From: Candidatus Firestoneibacteriota bacterium
Lineage (GTDB): Bacteria > Oederibacteriota > D2-FULL-39-29 > CAIOVX01
Length of the DNA stretch: 64,000 nt
Assembly: GCA_903861835.1 (NCBI GenBank)
Contig: CAIOVX010000022.1
Location: forward strand, 1 to 64,000
Reading direction: 5' to 3'
The translations under genes were made by a program, and so were the position numbers. The notes under the pieces were generated by a model that made no database searches, was not told the DNA's origin, and saw only the letters and a list, made by a program, of their open reading frames with translations. Below are positions 24,961 to 31,849 of the stretch, piece after piece. The first letter of the stretch is position 1; every line of letters begins with the position of its first letter.

Positions 24961-25482
24961 ATGAAATTTTTGGCCTGTTTAATTGCGCTGGTTTTGGCCG
25001 GAGGATGCACAGCCATGGATAAAGGATATTCACTTGAGCCGGGGAAGGTAAAGATATTTGAACTGAAAACCGGCAAAATCGAAGAAGTTGAAAAAGTAGT
25101 CAAGCCGGACGCCGAGTGGAAGAAGTTATTGTCCCCGGAAGAATTCAAGATAACGCGTTTCAAAGGAACGGAGCTTGCCTGCACCGGAATTTACGACAAG
25201 AACAAGGAAGCGGGCGGCTATAAGTGCGTCTGCTGCGGCACGGACCTCTTTCTTTCCGAAGCAAAGTTTGACTCAGGCACCGGCTGGCCCAGTTTCTTTA
25301 AGCCCGTGTCCGAACTCAATATACTTTATGTTGAAGACAACAGTTTCGGCATGGCGCGGACCGAGATGATGTGCGCGCGCTGCGGGGCGCACCTCGGGCA
25401 TGTCTTTGACGACGGCCCGAAGCCTACGGGAAAGCGTTACTGCACGAATTCAGCCTCGCTTAAATTTGTCAAAAACCGGTAG
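24961..25482 (+). CDS. msrB: Peptide-methionine (R)-S-oxide reductase lipoprotein
   Basis: A 173-residue protein that reduces the R epimer of methionine sulfoxide. ATG 24961 is preferred over an in-frame ATG at 24874 because it follows AAAAGGAGAAGG and gives a clean lipoprotein signal ([14 protein letters not shown]). MsrB motifs: zinc pairs CVCCG and CARCG, substrate segment [11 protein letters not shown], and GHVFDDGP followed by [11 protein letters not shown] with the catalytic Cys. The lipid anchor puts the repair activity outside the cytoplasm, fitting protection of exported proteins from oxidants. It heads a run with the DUF2059 genes. Confidence 0.93.
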   Translation: MKFLACLIALVLAGGCTAMDKGYSLEPGKVKIFELKTGKIEEVEKVVKPDAEWKKLLSPEEFKITRFKGTELACTGIYDKNKEAGGYKCVCCGTDLFLSEAKFDSGTGWPSFFKPVSELNILYVEDNSFGMARTEMMCARCGAHLGHVFDDGPKPTGKRYCTNSASLKFVKNR

Positions 25483-25502
25483 TTTTCCAAAACGGAGGAA
25501 TT

Positions 25503-26051
25503 ATGAATAAGATTGTATTGTTTCTTGCAGTTGCTATTTTACTGCCGCTCGGTCTCGCGGCGCAGACGGTCGAAGAACTTAAGGTGATGAAAGCCAACGC
25601 CGATATACGCCAGCTGATGAATATGACAGGCGCAGGAAAGCTGGGGCCGCAGATGAAGGACCAGGTGGCGCAGATGGTTATGCGCGCGGCCTTTGAGGCC
25701 GCGGGAAGCCAGGAACTTGACGAGGCTTCTAAGAAAGTTGTAGATGCCTATACAGGCAAGATAATAGGGAAATACCTCGGCGATGACAATATTAACGCAC
25801 TGCTTGACGAAGCCGTGCCTGTTTACAAAAAGTACCTTACGGCGAAGGAAGTGAACGAGATTCTGGAGTTCTATATTTCCCCTACCGGCCGCAAAATGCT
25901 TGAAACCATGCCGTCAATTATGAAAGAATATATGAGCCTTGTGATGGAGAAGCAGAAAGGCTGGGGAAAATCCATCAAGGACGACACCGCGGAAATGCAG
26001 AAAGAACTGAAATCCATCGCGGATAAAAAGACATCAAAAGAAGCAAAGTAA
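25503..26051 (+). CDS. Secreted DUF2059 protein
   Basis: A 182-residue protein with a signal peptide (IVLFLAVAILLPLGLAAQ) and a helical mature part typical of DUF2059: ...VPVYKKYLTAKEVNEILEFY, SPTGRKMLETMPSIMKEYM. A Lys-rich tail ends the protein. It starts 20 bp after msrB behind AAAACGGAGGAATT. A paralogue sits two genes downstream (26589-27158). DUF2059 has no settled function; export to the periplasm is what the sequence supports. Confidence 0.82.
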   Translation: MNKIVLFLAVAILLPLGLAAQTVEELKVMKANADIRQLMNMTGAGKLGPQMKDQVAQMVMRAAFEAAGSQELDEASKKVVDAYTGKIIGKYLGDDNINALLDEAVPVYKKYLTAKEVNEILEFYISPTGRKMLETMPSIMKEYMSLVMEKQKGWGKSIKDDTAEMQKELKSIADKKTSKEAK

Positions 26052-26073
26052 AATAACATAGCCCGGGGGCCCG

Positions 26074-26547
26074 ATGAAAAGTTTTGCTATTTTCCTGGCA
26101 GTGTTCTTTGGTGTTTCACCGGCGGTTATTGCGGGATCGGAAGCGCTTTCTGAATCAGGGGTATGCACGGCGGAAGTTTCAGGACAGAATAAATGCAGGG
26201 CAAAAGTAATAAAGTATGAAGATGAAGCTTCGCAAACTCCGGAGGAAATAGCAGTTGTGACCATGAGGGGCATAGCGTCAGCCCTTGAGTTGTATTATTG
26301 CCGTTATAAATCATATCCTTTGGATCTTCAAACGCTTGTAAAAGATGGGTATATGGCTGAAAGCATGCTCACGGATCCCTGGAAACATGCTTTCCGGTAT
26401 AAACCTTTGGCCGATCCAAACGGGTGTTCTATTTCAAATTACCTTTTGGGAAGCAACGGCCCGGACGGGAAGCCTGACACGGCGGATGATATTGCTCCTG
26501 CAATCAATCCGGTAAGGCATTCATTCCCGGGCTCAAATTCAAAATAG
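26074..26547 (+). CDS. Exported protein with GspG-like C-terminal domain
   Basis: A 157-residue protein. The N-terminus is a signal peptide (FAIFLAVFFGVSPAVIAG), not a type IV prepilin leader. Residues about 60-150 resemble the globular part of type II secretion pseudopilins (GspG): ALELYYCRYKSYPLDLQTLV, LTDPWKHAFRYK, YLLGSNGPDGKPDTADDI. The last segment matches the GspG calcium-binding loop. So this is a pseudopilin head without the pilin helix. It sits between two DUF2059 paralogues. Function unknown. Confidence 0.7.
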   Translation: MKSFAIFLAVFFGVSPAVIAGSEALSESGVCTAEVSGQNKCRAKVIKYEDEASQTPEEIAVVTMRGIASALELYYCRYKSYPLDLQTLVKDGYMAESMLTDPWKHAFRYKPLADPNGCSISNYLLGSNGPDGKPDTADDIAPAINPVRHSFPGSNSK

Positions 26548-26588
26548 CCGCGAGGCTGTTAATTCAAAAGCAGTAATATGGAGGAATA

Positions 26589-27158
26589 ATGCGAAAGGCA
26601 GCGGTGTTTCTTTCGGCGCTTTTAGTGCTCCCGCTCCTGGCGGCCGCGGCGGACGATCAGGGGCAGGCCGGGCGCGAGGCGAATGTCAGAAAAATGATAG
26701 AACTTAGCGGCGGCACTAAAATGATTACGCAGATGAAAGAGGCGATAAAAAAGATGACTGCGTCAACCGCCAAGCACGCGCTTGAAGGCGAAAATATGGA
26801 CGATGAAACTCAAAAGATAACCCAAAAATACTCGCAGAGGATGATGGATAACATCCTAAGCGACGAGAAGATCAACGGGATAATTGATATGATGGTTCCC
26901 ATCTACGCGAAATACCTGGGAGATAAGGAAATAGACGATATTGTCGCTTTTTACGAGTCGCCGTCCGGCAAGAAAATGACGGCTGCAACGCCGAAGATAA
27001 TGGGCGATTATATGGGAAAGATGGGCGAGCTGCAGAAGAGCTGGATGGATTCCATTAAGCAGGATTCGGAAGATATGAAGGCCGAGCTGAAAGCGCTTTC
27101 AGATAAGAGAAAAGCGGATAAATCCAAGAAAAAAGACGAAGAGGATAATAACAAGTAG
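26589..27158 (+). CDS. Secreted DUF2059 protein (second copy)
   Basis: A 189-residue paralogue of 25503-26051: signal peptide (AVFLSALLVLPLLAAAA), then MVPIYAKYLGDKEIDDIVAFY, SPSGKKMTAATPKIMGDYM and a strongly charged Lys/Asp tail. Ribosome binding site ATATGGAGGAATA. A strong stem-loop downstream likely ends the msrB-DUF2059 transcript. The two copies differ substantially, so the duplication is old. Confidence 0.82.
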   Translation: MRKAAVFLSALLVLPLLAAAADDQGQAGREANVRKMIELSGGTKMITQMKEAIKKMTASTAKHALEGENMDDETQKITQKYSQRMMDNILSDEKINGIIDMMVPIYAKYLGDKEIDDIVAFYESPSGKKMTAATPKIMGDYMGKMGELQKSWMDSIKQDSEDMKAELKALSDKRKADKSKKKDEEDNNK

Positions 27159-27224
27159 GAAATTGGAATAAGCTCGAAATTCGAAATCTGAAATTCTAAA
27201 AATATTCAGTAAACATCATTAACG

Positions 27225-27278
27225 CAAAGAGCAAAAACTTCAAACCGGGTTAAATGGTTTGCTTGTTTTTGCTCTTTG
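27225..27278. terminator. Large two-part stem-loop between convergent genes
   Basis: CAAAGAGCAAAAAC (27225-27238) and GTTTTTGCTCTTTG (27265-27278) are a perfect 14-bp pair; inside, CAAACC (27241-27246) pairs with GGTTTG (27256-27261). TTTTG follows. It lies between the plus-strand DUF2059 gene and the minus-strand YHS gene, and could serve both. Confidence 0.65.
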
Positions 27279-27334
27279 TTTTGTATTTGCTTTTACCTTA
27301 TAAACTTTACAAACCTTATAAACCTTATAAACTC

Positions 27335-27652
27335 TTACCCCTTTATATACTTTTCCGGATTTTTAGAGAATGCCTGCGGGCATCCGTTACAGCACATATA
27401 ATACGCCTTCCCTTTGTAGTCAAATACCTGAGTTGTCTTGTTCACTTTGAACTTGGTTCCCATCACCGGACATACAACATCTTTTCCAAGCTCGTCCGCC
27501 CTCGGAGTCCTTGATTTTAAGGCTTCCGCAGCCTGAGCCGCGCTTTTTATTGCCCCGCCGTTATCAGCGTTTGCCGCCGGAGCCGCCGCCTTTTCCGCAG
27601 TGCAGCCTGCAAGGATTACCGCGGCAGTCAAAACAAAAAGTAATTTCTTCAT
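27335..27652 (-). CDS. YHS-domain lipoprotein
   Basis: A 105-residue protein with a lipoprotein signal (LLFVLTAAVILAGC), an Ala-rich linker, and a C-terminal YHS domain: CPVMGTKFKVNKTT, FDYKGKAYYMCCNGCPQAF, FSKNPEKYIKG. YHS domains bind metal ions (copper or iron) and occur in metal-handling and transport proteins. A strong ribosome binding site (AAAGGAGGAG) and an extended -10 promoter precede it on the minus strand. It likely acts as an envelope metal-binding protein. Confidence 0.85.
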   Translation of the reverse strand: MKKLLFVLTAAVILAGCTAEKAAAPAANADNGGAIKSAAQAAEALKSRTPRADELGKDVVCPVMGTKFKVNKTTQVFDYKGKAYYMCCNGCPQAFSKNPEKYIKG

Positions 27653-27672
27653 TTACTCCTCCTTTGAAGAAT

Positions 27673-27827
27673 GATTACGCAGATTTCAAAATGCAATTAC
27701 ACGGATTAAAGAGATTGTTTCTTTTACTGCTTCCATTATAACAGTTCTAAGCAGTGCTGTGATGATAATGGTCATAGAGTGTAAGGGGCATTAATCTGCG
27801 TAATCGTCATTCGTAATTCGCGTAATC
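27673..27827. repeat. GATTAC-family repeats flanking divergent promoters
   Basis: GATTACGCAGATT and AATTACACGGATTAA lie on the left, TTAATCTGCGTAATC and CGTAATTCGCGTAATC on the right, inverted relative to each other. The space between them holds the YHS lipoprotein promoter. Confidence 0.7.
27735..27763 (-). promoter_or_regulatory. Extended -10 promoter of the YHS lipoprotein gene
   Basis: On the minus strand: ATCACA, 17-bp spacer ending in TGT, TATAAT. The TG one base before the -10 box is the extended -10 element. The start codon is 82 bp downstream. Confidence 0.65.
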
Positions 27828-27860
27828 ACTAAAAGCCAGAGGCCCTGGTGCCTAATAGTC

Positions 27861-27889
27861 TTGATAATCAAATGCACAGGGAATATAAT
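27861..27889 (+). promoter_or_regulatory. Sigma-70-type promoter of the desaturase operon
   Basis: TTGATA (27861-27866), 17-bp spacer, TATAAT (27884-27889). Transcription should begin near 27896, only about 9 nt before the ATG at 27905, which leaves just the GGAGG ribosome binding site in the leader. Confidence 0.82.
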
Positions 27890-27904
27890 TGCTTTGGAGG
27901 CAAA

Positions 27905-29434
27905 ATGCCTGCAAAAAAAATACTCATAGTCGGCGCCGGGCCCGGGGGATTGACCGCGGGCATGATACTCGCTAAAAGAGGTTTCAACGTTACGATTCTT
28001 GAAAAAGAGGCCGTAGTCGGAGGGCGCAACGCCTCCATTAAGAAAGACGGCTACACCTTTGATATAGGCCCTACCTTCCTGATGATGAACTATATTCTGA
28101 AAGAGGTGTTCCTGGAGGCGGGAAAGAAGGCGGAAGATTATATGAAGGTGAAGCGCCTTGAGCCGATGTACCGCCTCCTCTTTACCGACAAGGAAGTTTC
28201 TATAAGCAGCGGTTTCGACGTTATGAAGGCCGAGATCTCAAAGAACTTTCCGGGCAACGAAGAAGCGCTCGCGAAGTTCATGAAGACCGAGAAGCACAGA
28301 TACGGGAGGATGTTTCCCTGCCTGCAGAAAGACTATTCTAAACCCTGGCATCTGCTCCGCCCGGTTTTTTTGAAAGCTATTCCGGCTCTTCAGCTCCACA
28401 AGAAATTCTGGCAGAACCTGTCGGGGTACTTCAAGCAGGACGACCTGAAAATCTGTTTCACCTTCCAGGCAAAATATATAGGAATGTCGCCCTGGGAATG
28501 CCCGGCGGCGTTCACGATGATTCCCTATGTCGAGCACGAGTATGGTATTTACCATGTGTACGGAGGACTAAATCAAATCTCGGCGGGAATGGCAAAGGCC
28601 TTCCTGGAATTCCCGAACGCGGAGCTGAAACTCAACACAAAAGTTAAAGAGCTTATCGCGGAAAAGAAGAAAGTTAAAGGCGTCAGGCTCGAAGACGGCA
28701 GGGAAATTTTCGCGGACGAGGTGATAATAAACGCGGATTTTGCCTACTCTATGAGCGAACTGGCGAAGAGCCAGAAACTGAGAAAGTACTCGCCGGAAAA
28801 ACTCAAGAAGATGCGGTATTCCTGCTCGACTTTCATGATCTATTTGGGGGTAAGGAAAAAATATGACATCCCGCACCACAACATAGTGTTCGCGAAAGAC
28901 TACCGGAAGAATGTTCAGGAAATATTTGAAAAGGGCTCGCCGTCAGAGGATATGTCCGCGTATGTGCAGAACGCCTGCATTACGGATCCTTTACTGGCTC
29001 CTGAAGGCAAATCAACCATCTATATCCTGGTGCCCTGCCCGAACAAAGCTTCCGGCACGGACTGGCAGAGCATAAAAGAAGAGTACAAAAATAAGGTCCT
29101 GGATATGCTTGAAAAACGCACCGAACTGAAAGACCTGCGGGCCAACATTGAGAGCGAGACCGTCTACACCCCGGACGACTGGGTCAATAAGCATAATGTG
29201 TATCTCGGGGCAACCTTCAATCTGGCGCATAACCTTTCGCAGATGCTCTATTTTAGGCCCAGGAATAAATTTGAAGAACTGGATAACTGCTGGCTCACCG
29301 GCGGAGGAACTCATCCCGGGAGCGGCCTGCCTACCATATATGAGTCCGCGAGAATAACTTCAAACCTCATCAGCAAAAAGTACGGTATTCCCTTCACCGC
29401 GCCAACCACGCTCAATCAGAAGGAGACTTTCTGA
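27905..29434 (+). CDS. Phytoene desaturase-like (CrtI-type) FAD oxidoreductase
   Basis: A 509-residue flavoprotein. The N-terminal dinucleotide fold reads KKILIVGAGPGGLTAGMILA, followed by EKEAVVGGRNASIKKDGYTFD and the GPTFLMM segment; the C-terminus has the CrtI signature TGGGTHPGSGLPTIYESARI. These features define the CrtI/CrtN family, which desaturates carotenoid precursors, though related members act on other polyprenoids. ATG 27905 is used because it follows GGAGG and an in-frame ATG at 27848 lies upstream of the promoter. No phytoene synthase is nearby. Overlaps the RudS-like gene by 1 bp. Confidence 0.83.
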   Translation: MPAKKILIVGAGPGGLTAGMILAKRGFNVTILEKEAVVGGRNASIKKDGYTFDIGPTFLMMNYILKEVFLEAGKKAEDYMKVKRLEPMYRLLFTDKEVSISSGFDVMKAEISKNFPGNEEALAKFMKTEKHRYGRMFPCLQKDYSKPWHLLRPVFLKAIPALQLHKKFWQNLSGYFKQDDLKICFTFQAKYIGMSPWECPAAFTMIPYVEHEYGIYHVYGGLNQISAGMAKAFLEFPNAELKLNTKVKELIAEKKKVKGVRLEDGREIFADEVIINADFAYSMSELAKSQKLRKYSPEKLKKMRYSCSTFMIYLGVRKKYDIPHHNIVFAKDYRKNVQEIFEKGSPSEDMSAYVQNACITDPLLAPEGKSTIYILVPCPNKASGTDWQSIKEEYKNKVLDMLEKRTELKDLRANIESETVYTPDDWVNKHNVYLGATFNLAHNLSQMLYFRPRNKFEELDNCWLTGGGTHPGSGLPTIYESARITSNLISKKYGIPFTAPTTLNQKETF

Positions 29435-30399
29435 TGAGGGCAAAGCCGAGAATCTTTGCAAGCAAATGCCTTGGATTTGCGAATTGCAGGTGGGACGGCG
29501 CGACCGTCAATGACAGGTTTGTGGAGCGGCTCGGCAAGCATGTTGATTATGTCGCCTTTTGCCCTGAAATGGAAATCGGCCTCGGTTGCCCGAGGGATCC
29601 TATAAGAGTAGTCCTGATAAACGGACAGAGGACTCTATTTCAGCCTAATACCGGAAAAGAGTTTAGCAAAGAGATGCTGACCTATCGGTCCAAACAGCTT
29701 TCAGCGCTTAAGAAGGAAAATCTGAGCGGTTTCATTTTAAAAAGCAGGTCTCCTTCCTGCGGCATCAAGGACGTAAAACTTTTCACAGGGACCAAAGAGA
29801 CCTCAGGGCATACCGGCGGCAGCGCGGGATTCTTCGGGGAAGGTGTGCTGGAAGAGTACGCCCCGCTAGCCATAGAGGACGAGGGGCGTCTCACAAACTT
29901 TCCAATTAGGGAAAATTTTCTGACCAAAGTTTTTACACACGCGGAGTTCCTTGCCGTCAAAAAGACAGGAACGGCGCGCGCTCTGTCAGATTTTCAGGCG
30001 AAGAACAAGTACCTGCTGCTTGCCTACAACGAAAAAGAAATGAGGTTGATGGGCTCGCTTGCGGCAAATCTGAAAAAGAGGGCGATAAAAGAGATTTATG
30101 AGGAATACGGGGAGCATCTGCTTTTGGCCTTCGCGAAACAACTGAGCTTCAAGCCCGTAATAAATGTTTTGACGCACGCGCTGGGATATTTTAAGGAGCA
30201 GCTGGTAAAAGAAGAAAAAAAGTTCTTTCTTGAAAGCATGGAAAAGTACCGCGCCGGGAAATTGCCTTTAAGCGCCGTAACCGGGCTGCTTCAGATGTGG
30301 ATTGTAAAATATAAGGTTGATTATCTTAAAGATCAGACTTTCTTCTCTCCGTTCCCGGAAGAACTGGTGGATTTGGGCGATTCGGGGAAGGGGAGGTAG
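29434..30399 (+). CDS. TudS (DUF523) plus DUF1722 protein, RudS-like
   Basis: A 321-residue two-domain protein. Residues 1-150 are DUF523/TudS with three cluster-type cysteines: FASKCLGFANCRWDG, CPEMEIGLGCPRDP, SRSPSCGIKDVKL. Residues about 190-310 are DUF1722 (FQAKNKYLLLAYNEKEMRLM ... YRAGKLPLSAVTGLLQMW). TudS proteins are 4Fe-4S thiouracil desulfidases, and the TudS-DUF1722 fusion RudS removes sulfur from 4-thiouridine in tRNA. DUF1722 genes often sit near photolyase genes. Translational overlap with the desaturase suggests a shared light or oxidative stress role (inference). Confidence 0.82.
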   Translation: MRAKPRIFASKCLGFANCRWDGATVNDRFVERLGKHVDYVAFCPEMEIGLGCPRDPIRVVLINGQRTLFQPNTGKEFSKEMLTYRSKQLSALKKENLSGFILKSRSPSCGIKDVKLFTGTKETSGHTGGSAGFFGEGVLEEYAPLAIEDEGRLTNFPIRENFLTKVFTHAEFLAVKKTGTARALSDFQAKNKYLLLAYNEKEMRLMGSLAANLKKRAIKEIYEEYGEHLLLAFAKQLSFKPVINVLTHALGYFKEQLVKEEKKFFLESMEKYRAGKLPLSAVTGLLQMWIVKYKVDYLKDQTFFSPFPEELVDLGDSGKGR

Positions 30400-30407
30400 A
30401 TCTAAAA

Positions 30408-30527
30408 GTTTATCTTTCAGATGCCGGAGAAAACCTCACCCTTTAGGGTGAGGATGAATCCGGCATGAATAATATTAACACACCTATAAAGAGAAACTCC
30501 GGCCTTCAGGCCGCAGAGTTTCATAAG
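30408..30527 (+). repeat. 120-bp compound-hairpin repeat, copy 1
   Basis: Matches 53948-54067 at 119 of 120 positions (T at 30487, A at 54007). It holds an outer pair ATGCCGG/CCGGCAT enclosing CCTCACCC-TTTA-GGGTGAGG, a 40-bp linker, then AAACTCCGGCCT...AGGCCGCAGAGTTT, a second hairpin. No open reading frame is convincing. Confidence 0.92.
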
Positions 30528-30540
30528 GTTTATAAAGTTT

Positions 30541-30736
30541 GTAACGTTCATAACGTAAACATTATGGAGCAGGGTTTTTCATGGTTTGCCTTACGTTGCA
30601 AACGTTATTTTGCTATGCCGGACGGAGTGCGGCTTAAGAACGTTAGGAACGTTATTCTGTTATGCCAGACGGAGTCTGGCATGTAAGATATCCTTCCTTA
30701 CAGAACAAGACGCACGAAGTGCGCTTATAAACGACC
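30541..30736. repeat. Composite AACG palindrome and inverted hairpin module
   Basis: The 52-bp AACG core (30547-30598) differs from the 5231 copy at 5 positions. On its right, at 30662-30728, lies the CATAAGCCGCACTTCG-type module in reverse orientation, with ATGCCAGAC-GGA-GTCTGGCAT (30662-30682). A related word ATGCCGGACGGAGTGCGG sits at 30615. The whole 399-bp gap 30400-30798 is repeat. Confidence 0.8.
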
Positions 30737-30798
30737 TGAGCGATTTTGCAAGGCGCCTGCAGTTGTTTTCTAAGCGCGCGCTTTTAAAGGAGTTAATT

Positions 30799-31281
30799 AT
30801 GTTCGACAAAGAATTCGCAAAGAAGCAAATAACCCTTCTTCCCGATTCCGAACTCGCGGCTGCCGTTTCTAACGAAAAGTCAGGCGAGTTTGTGCCGGAG
30901 TATTACGAGCTTGCCAGGGAGGAGCTGAAGAAGCGGGGAGTGGACCTCAATAAAGCGCAAACCCCGGCCGGTCCGGCTCGCGAAGCGAAGAGTGAAGGAG
31001 CCCGGGCAAGCGTTTTTGTTGAACACATCAGGGGGAAAATGGGCATAAATGCTCTTGAAACCGAAGAGCTTATTGAATTGTATAAAATGGAGAGCGGCCG
31101 TCCGTTCTTTATGAGCCTGATTGAAAGAGAACTCGGCGGAAGACATATCGATGTAAAAACAATAGAGCTTGAGAAGCAGGCGGAGGCTTCGGGACCGGTC
31201 ACTCAGAAGGAATGCAAGTCCTGCGGCACGGGGCATGACGCTGCGTTTAACTTTTGCCCGTTCTGCGGCAATCCCCTTTGA
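30799..31281 (+). CDS. Hypothetical protein with C-terminal zinc ribbon
   Basis: A 160-residue, probably cytoplasmic protein. ATG 30799 follows AAAGGAGTTAATT; an earlier in-frame ATG at 30586 would translate repeat DNA and is rejected. The charged N-terminal part (DKEFAKKQITLLPDSELAAA) has two similar helical halves about 70 residues apart (LLPDSELAAAVSNEKSGEF... and LETEELIELYKMESGRPFF). The last 25 residues are a zinc ribbon: CKSCGTGHDAAFNFCPFCG. No family recognised. Confidence 0.72.
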   Translation: MFDKEFAKKQITLLPDSELAAAVSNEKSGEFVPEYYELAREELKKRGVDLNKAQTPAGPAREAKSEGARASVFVEHIRGKMGINALETEELIELYKMESGRPFFMSLIERELGGRHIDVKTIELEKQAEASGPVTQKECKSCGTGHDAAFNFCPFCGNPL

Positions 31282-31307
31282 CAGGGAAGAGCAGCAAAAG
31301 AAGTATT

Positions 31308-31389
31308 GATTACGCAGATTAGATAAACAGATTACACGGATTAGGTCTTGATTTAATCTGTGTAATCGCACTTCCTAATCTGCGTAATC
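31308..31389. repeat. GATTAC-family nested palindrome
   Basis: GATTACGCAGATTAG (31308-31322) and CTAATCTGCGTAATC (31375-31389) form a perfect 15-bp pair. Inside, GATTACACGGATTAG (31330-31344) faces TTTAATCTGTGTAATC (31352-31367). It lies 41 bp before the Rrf2 gene and so could influence its expression. Confidence 0.85.
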
Positions 31390-31429
31390 ACTAAACGCAA
31401 TCTATCAGGAATTTTGAAAAGGAGTTGAA

Positions 31430-31849
31430 ATGATACTTACAAAAAGCACGGACTACGCGGTAAGGGCGCTCTGCTATTTGAGCAGGAACAGCGGCCGTCT
31501 GGTTTCAGTAAAAGAACTTCACGAAAAGCTTGCCGTTCCGTATCCCTTTCTGCGGAAACTCCTTCAAATGCTAAACAAGAAAAAAATTGTAAATTCCTAC
31601 AAAGGTTCCGGCGGAGGGTTTGAACTGAATAAGGCCGCGGGAGAGATATTTCTCCCGGAACTCATAGAGATCTTTCAAGGCTCTTTTAAAATCAACCATT
31701 GCACGCTCAAAGGCAAAAGCTGTCCGAATATGGCTTACTGCGTGCTCCGCACCAGGATAGACGAGGTTGAAGATCAGGTCTATAAGATGATGAAGGATAT
31801 TTCCATTAAGGAGCTCTGCAAGGATCCGCGTAAAAGAGGAGGACTATGA
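31430..31849 (+). CDS. Rrf2-family transcriptional regulator
   Basis: A 139-residue DNA-binding protein. The winged helix-turn-helix (STDYAVRALCYLSRNSGRLV, VKELHEKLAVPYPFLRKLLQ, and wing YKGSGGGFELNKA) is classic Rrf2. Three cysteines (HCTLKGKSCPNMAYC, about residues 87-100, spaced C-x6-C-x5-C) match the region where IscR, NsrR and relatives bind a 2Fe-2S cluster, so it may sense redox or iron-sulfur status. Good ribosome binding site AAAAGGAG. Its stop overlaps the SGNH hydrolase start by 4 bp, so it probably controls its own operon. Confidence 0.9.
   Translation: MILTKSTDYAVRALCYLSRNSGRLVSVKELHEKLAVPYPFLRKLLQMLNKKKIVNSYKGSGGGFELNKAAGEIFLPELIEIFQGSFKINHCTLKGKSCPNMAYCVLRTRIDEVEDQVYKMMKDISIKELCKDPRKRGGL

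Noticed and set aside
27254-27514. An 86-residue frame rich in Leu/Tyr/Lys after the DUF2059 gene
   Set aside because: It is formed by the stem-loop and TATAAACCT repeat, and overlaps the YHS lipoprotein gene on the other strand.
30465-30798. Short reading frames and an N-terminal extension of the zinc-ribbon gene
   Set aside because: The translated sequence derives from the 120-bp repeat and AACG palindrome; the good ribosome site at 30788 supports the start at 30799.
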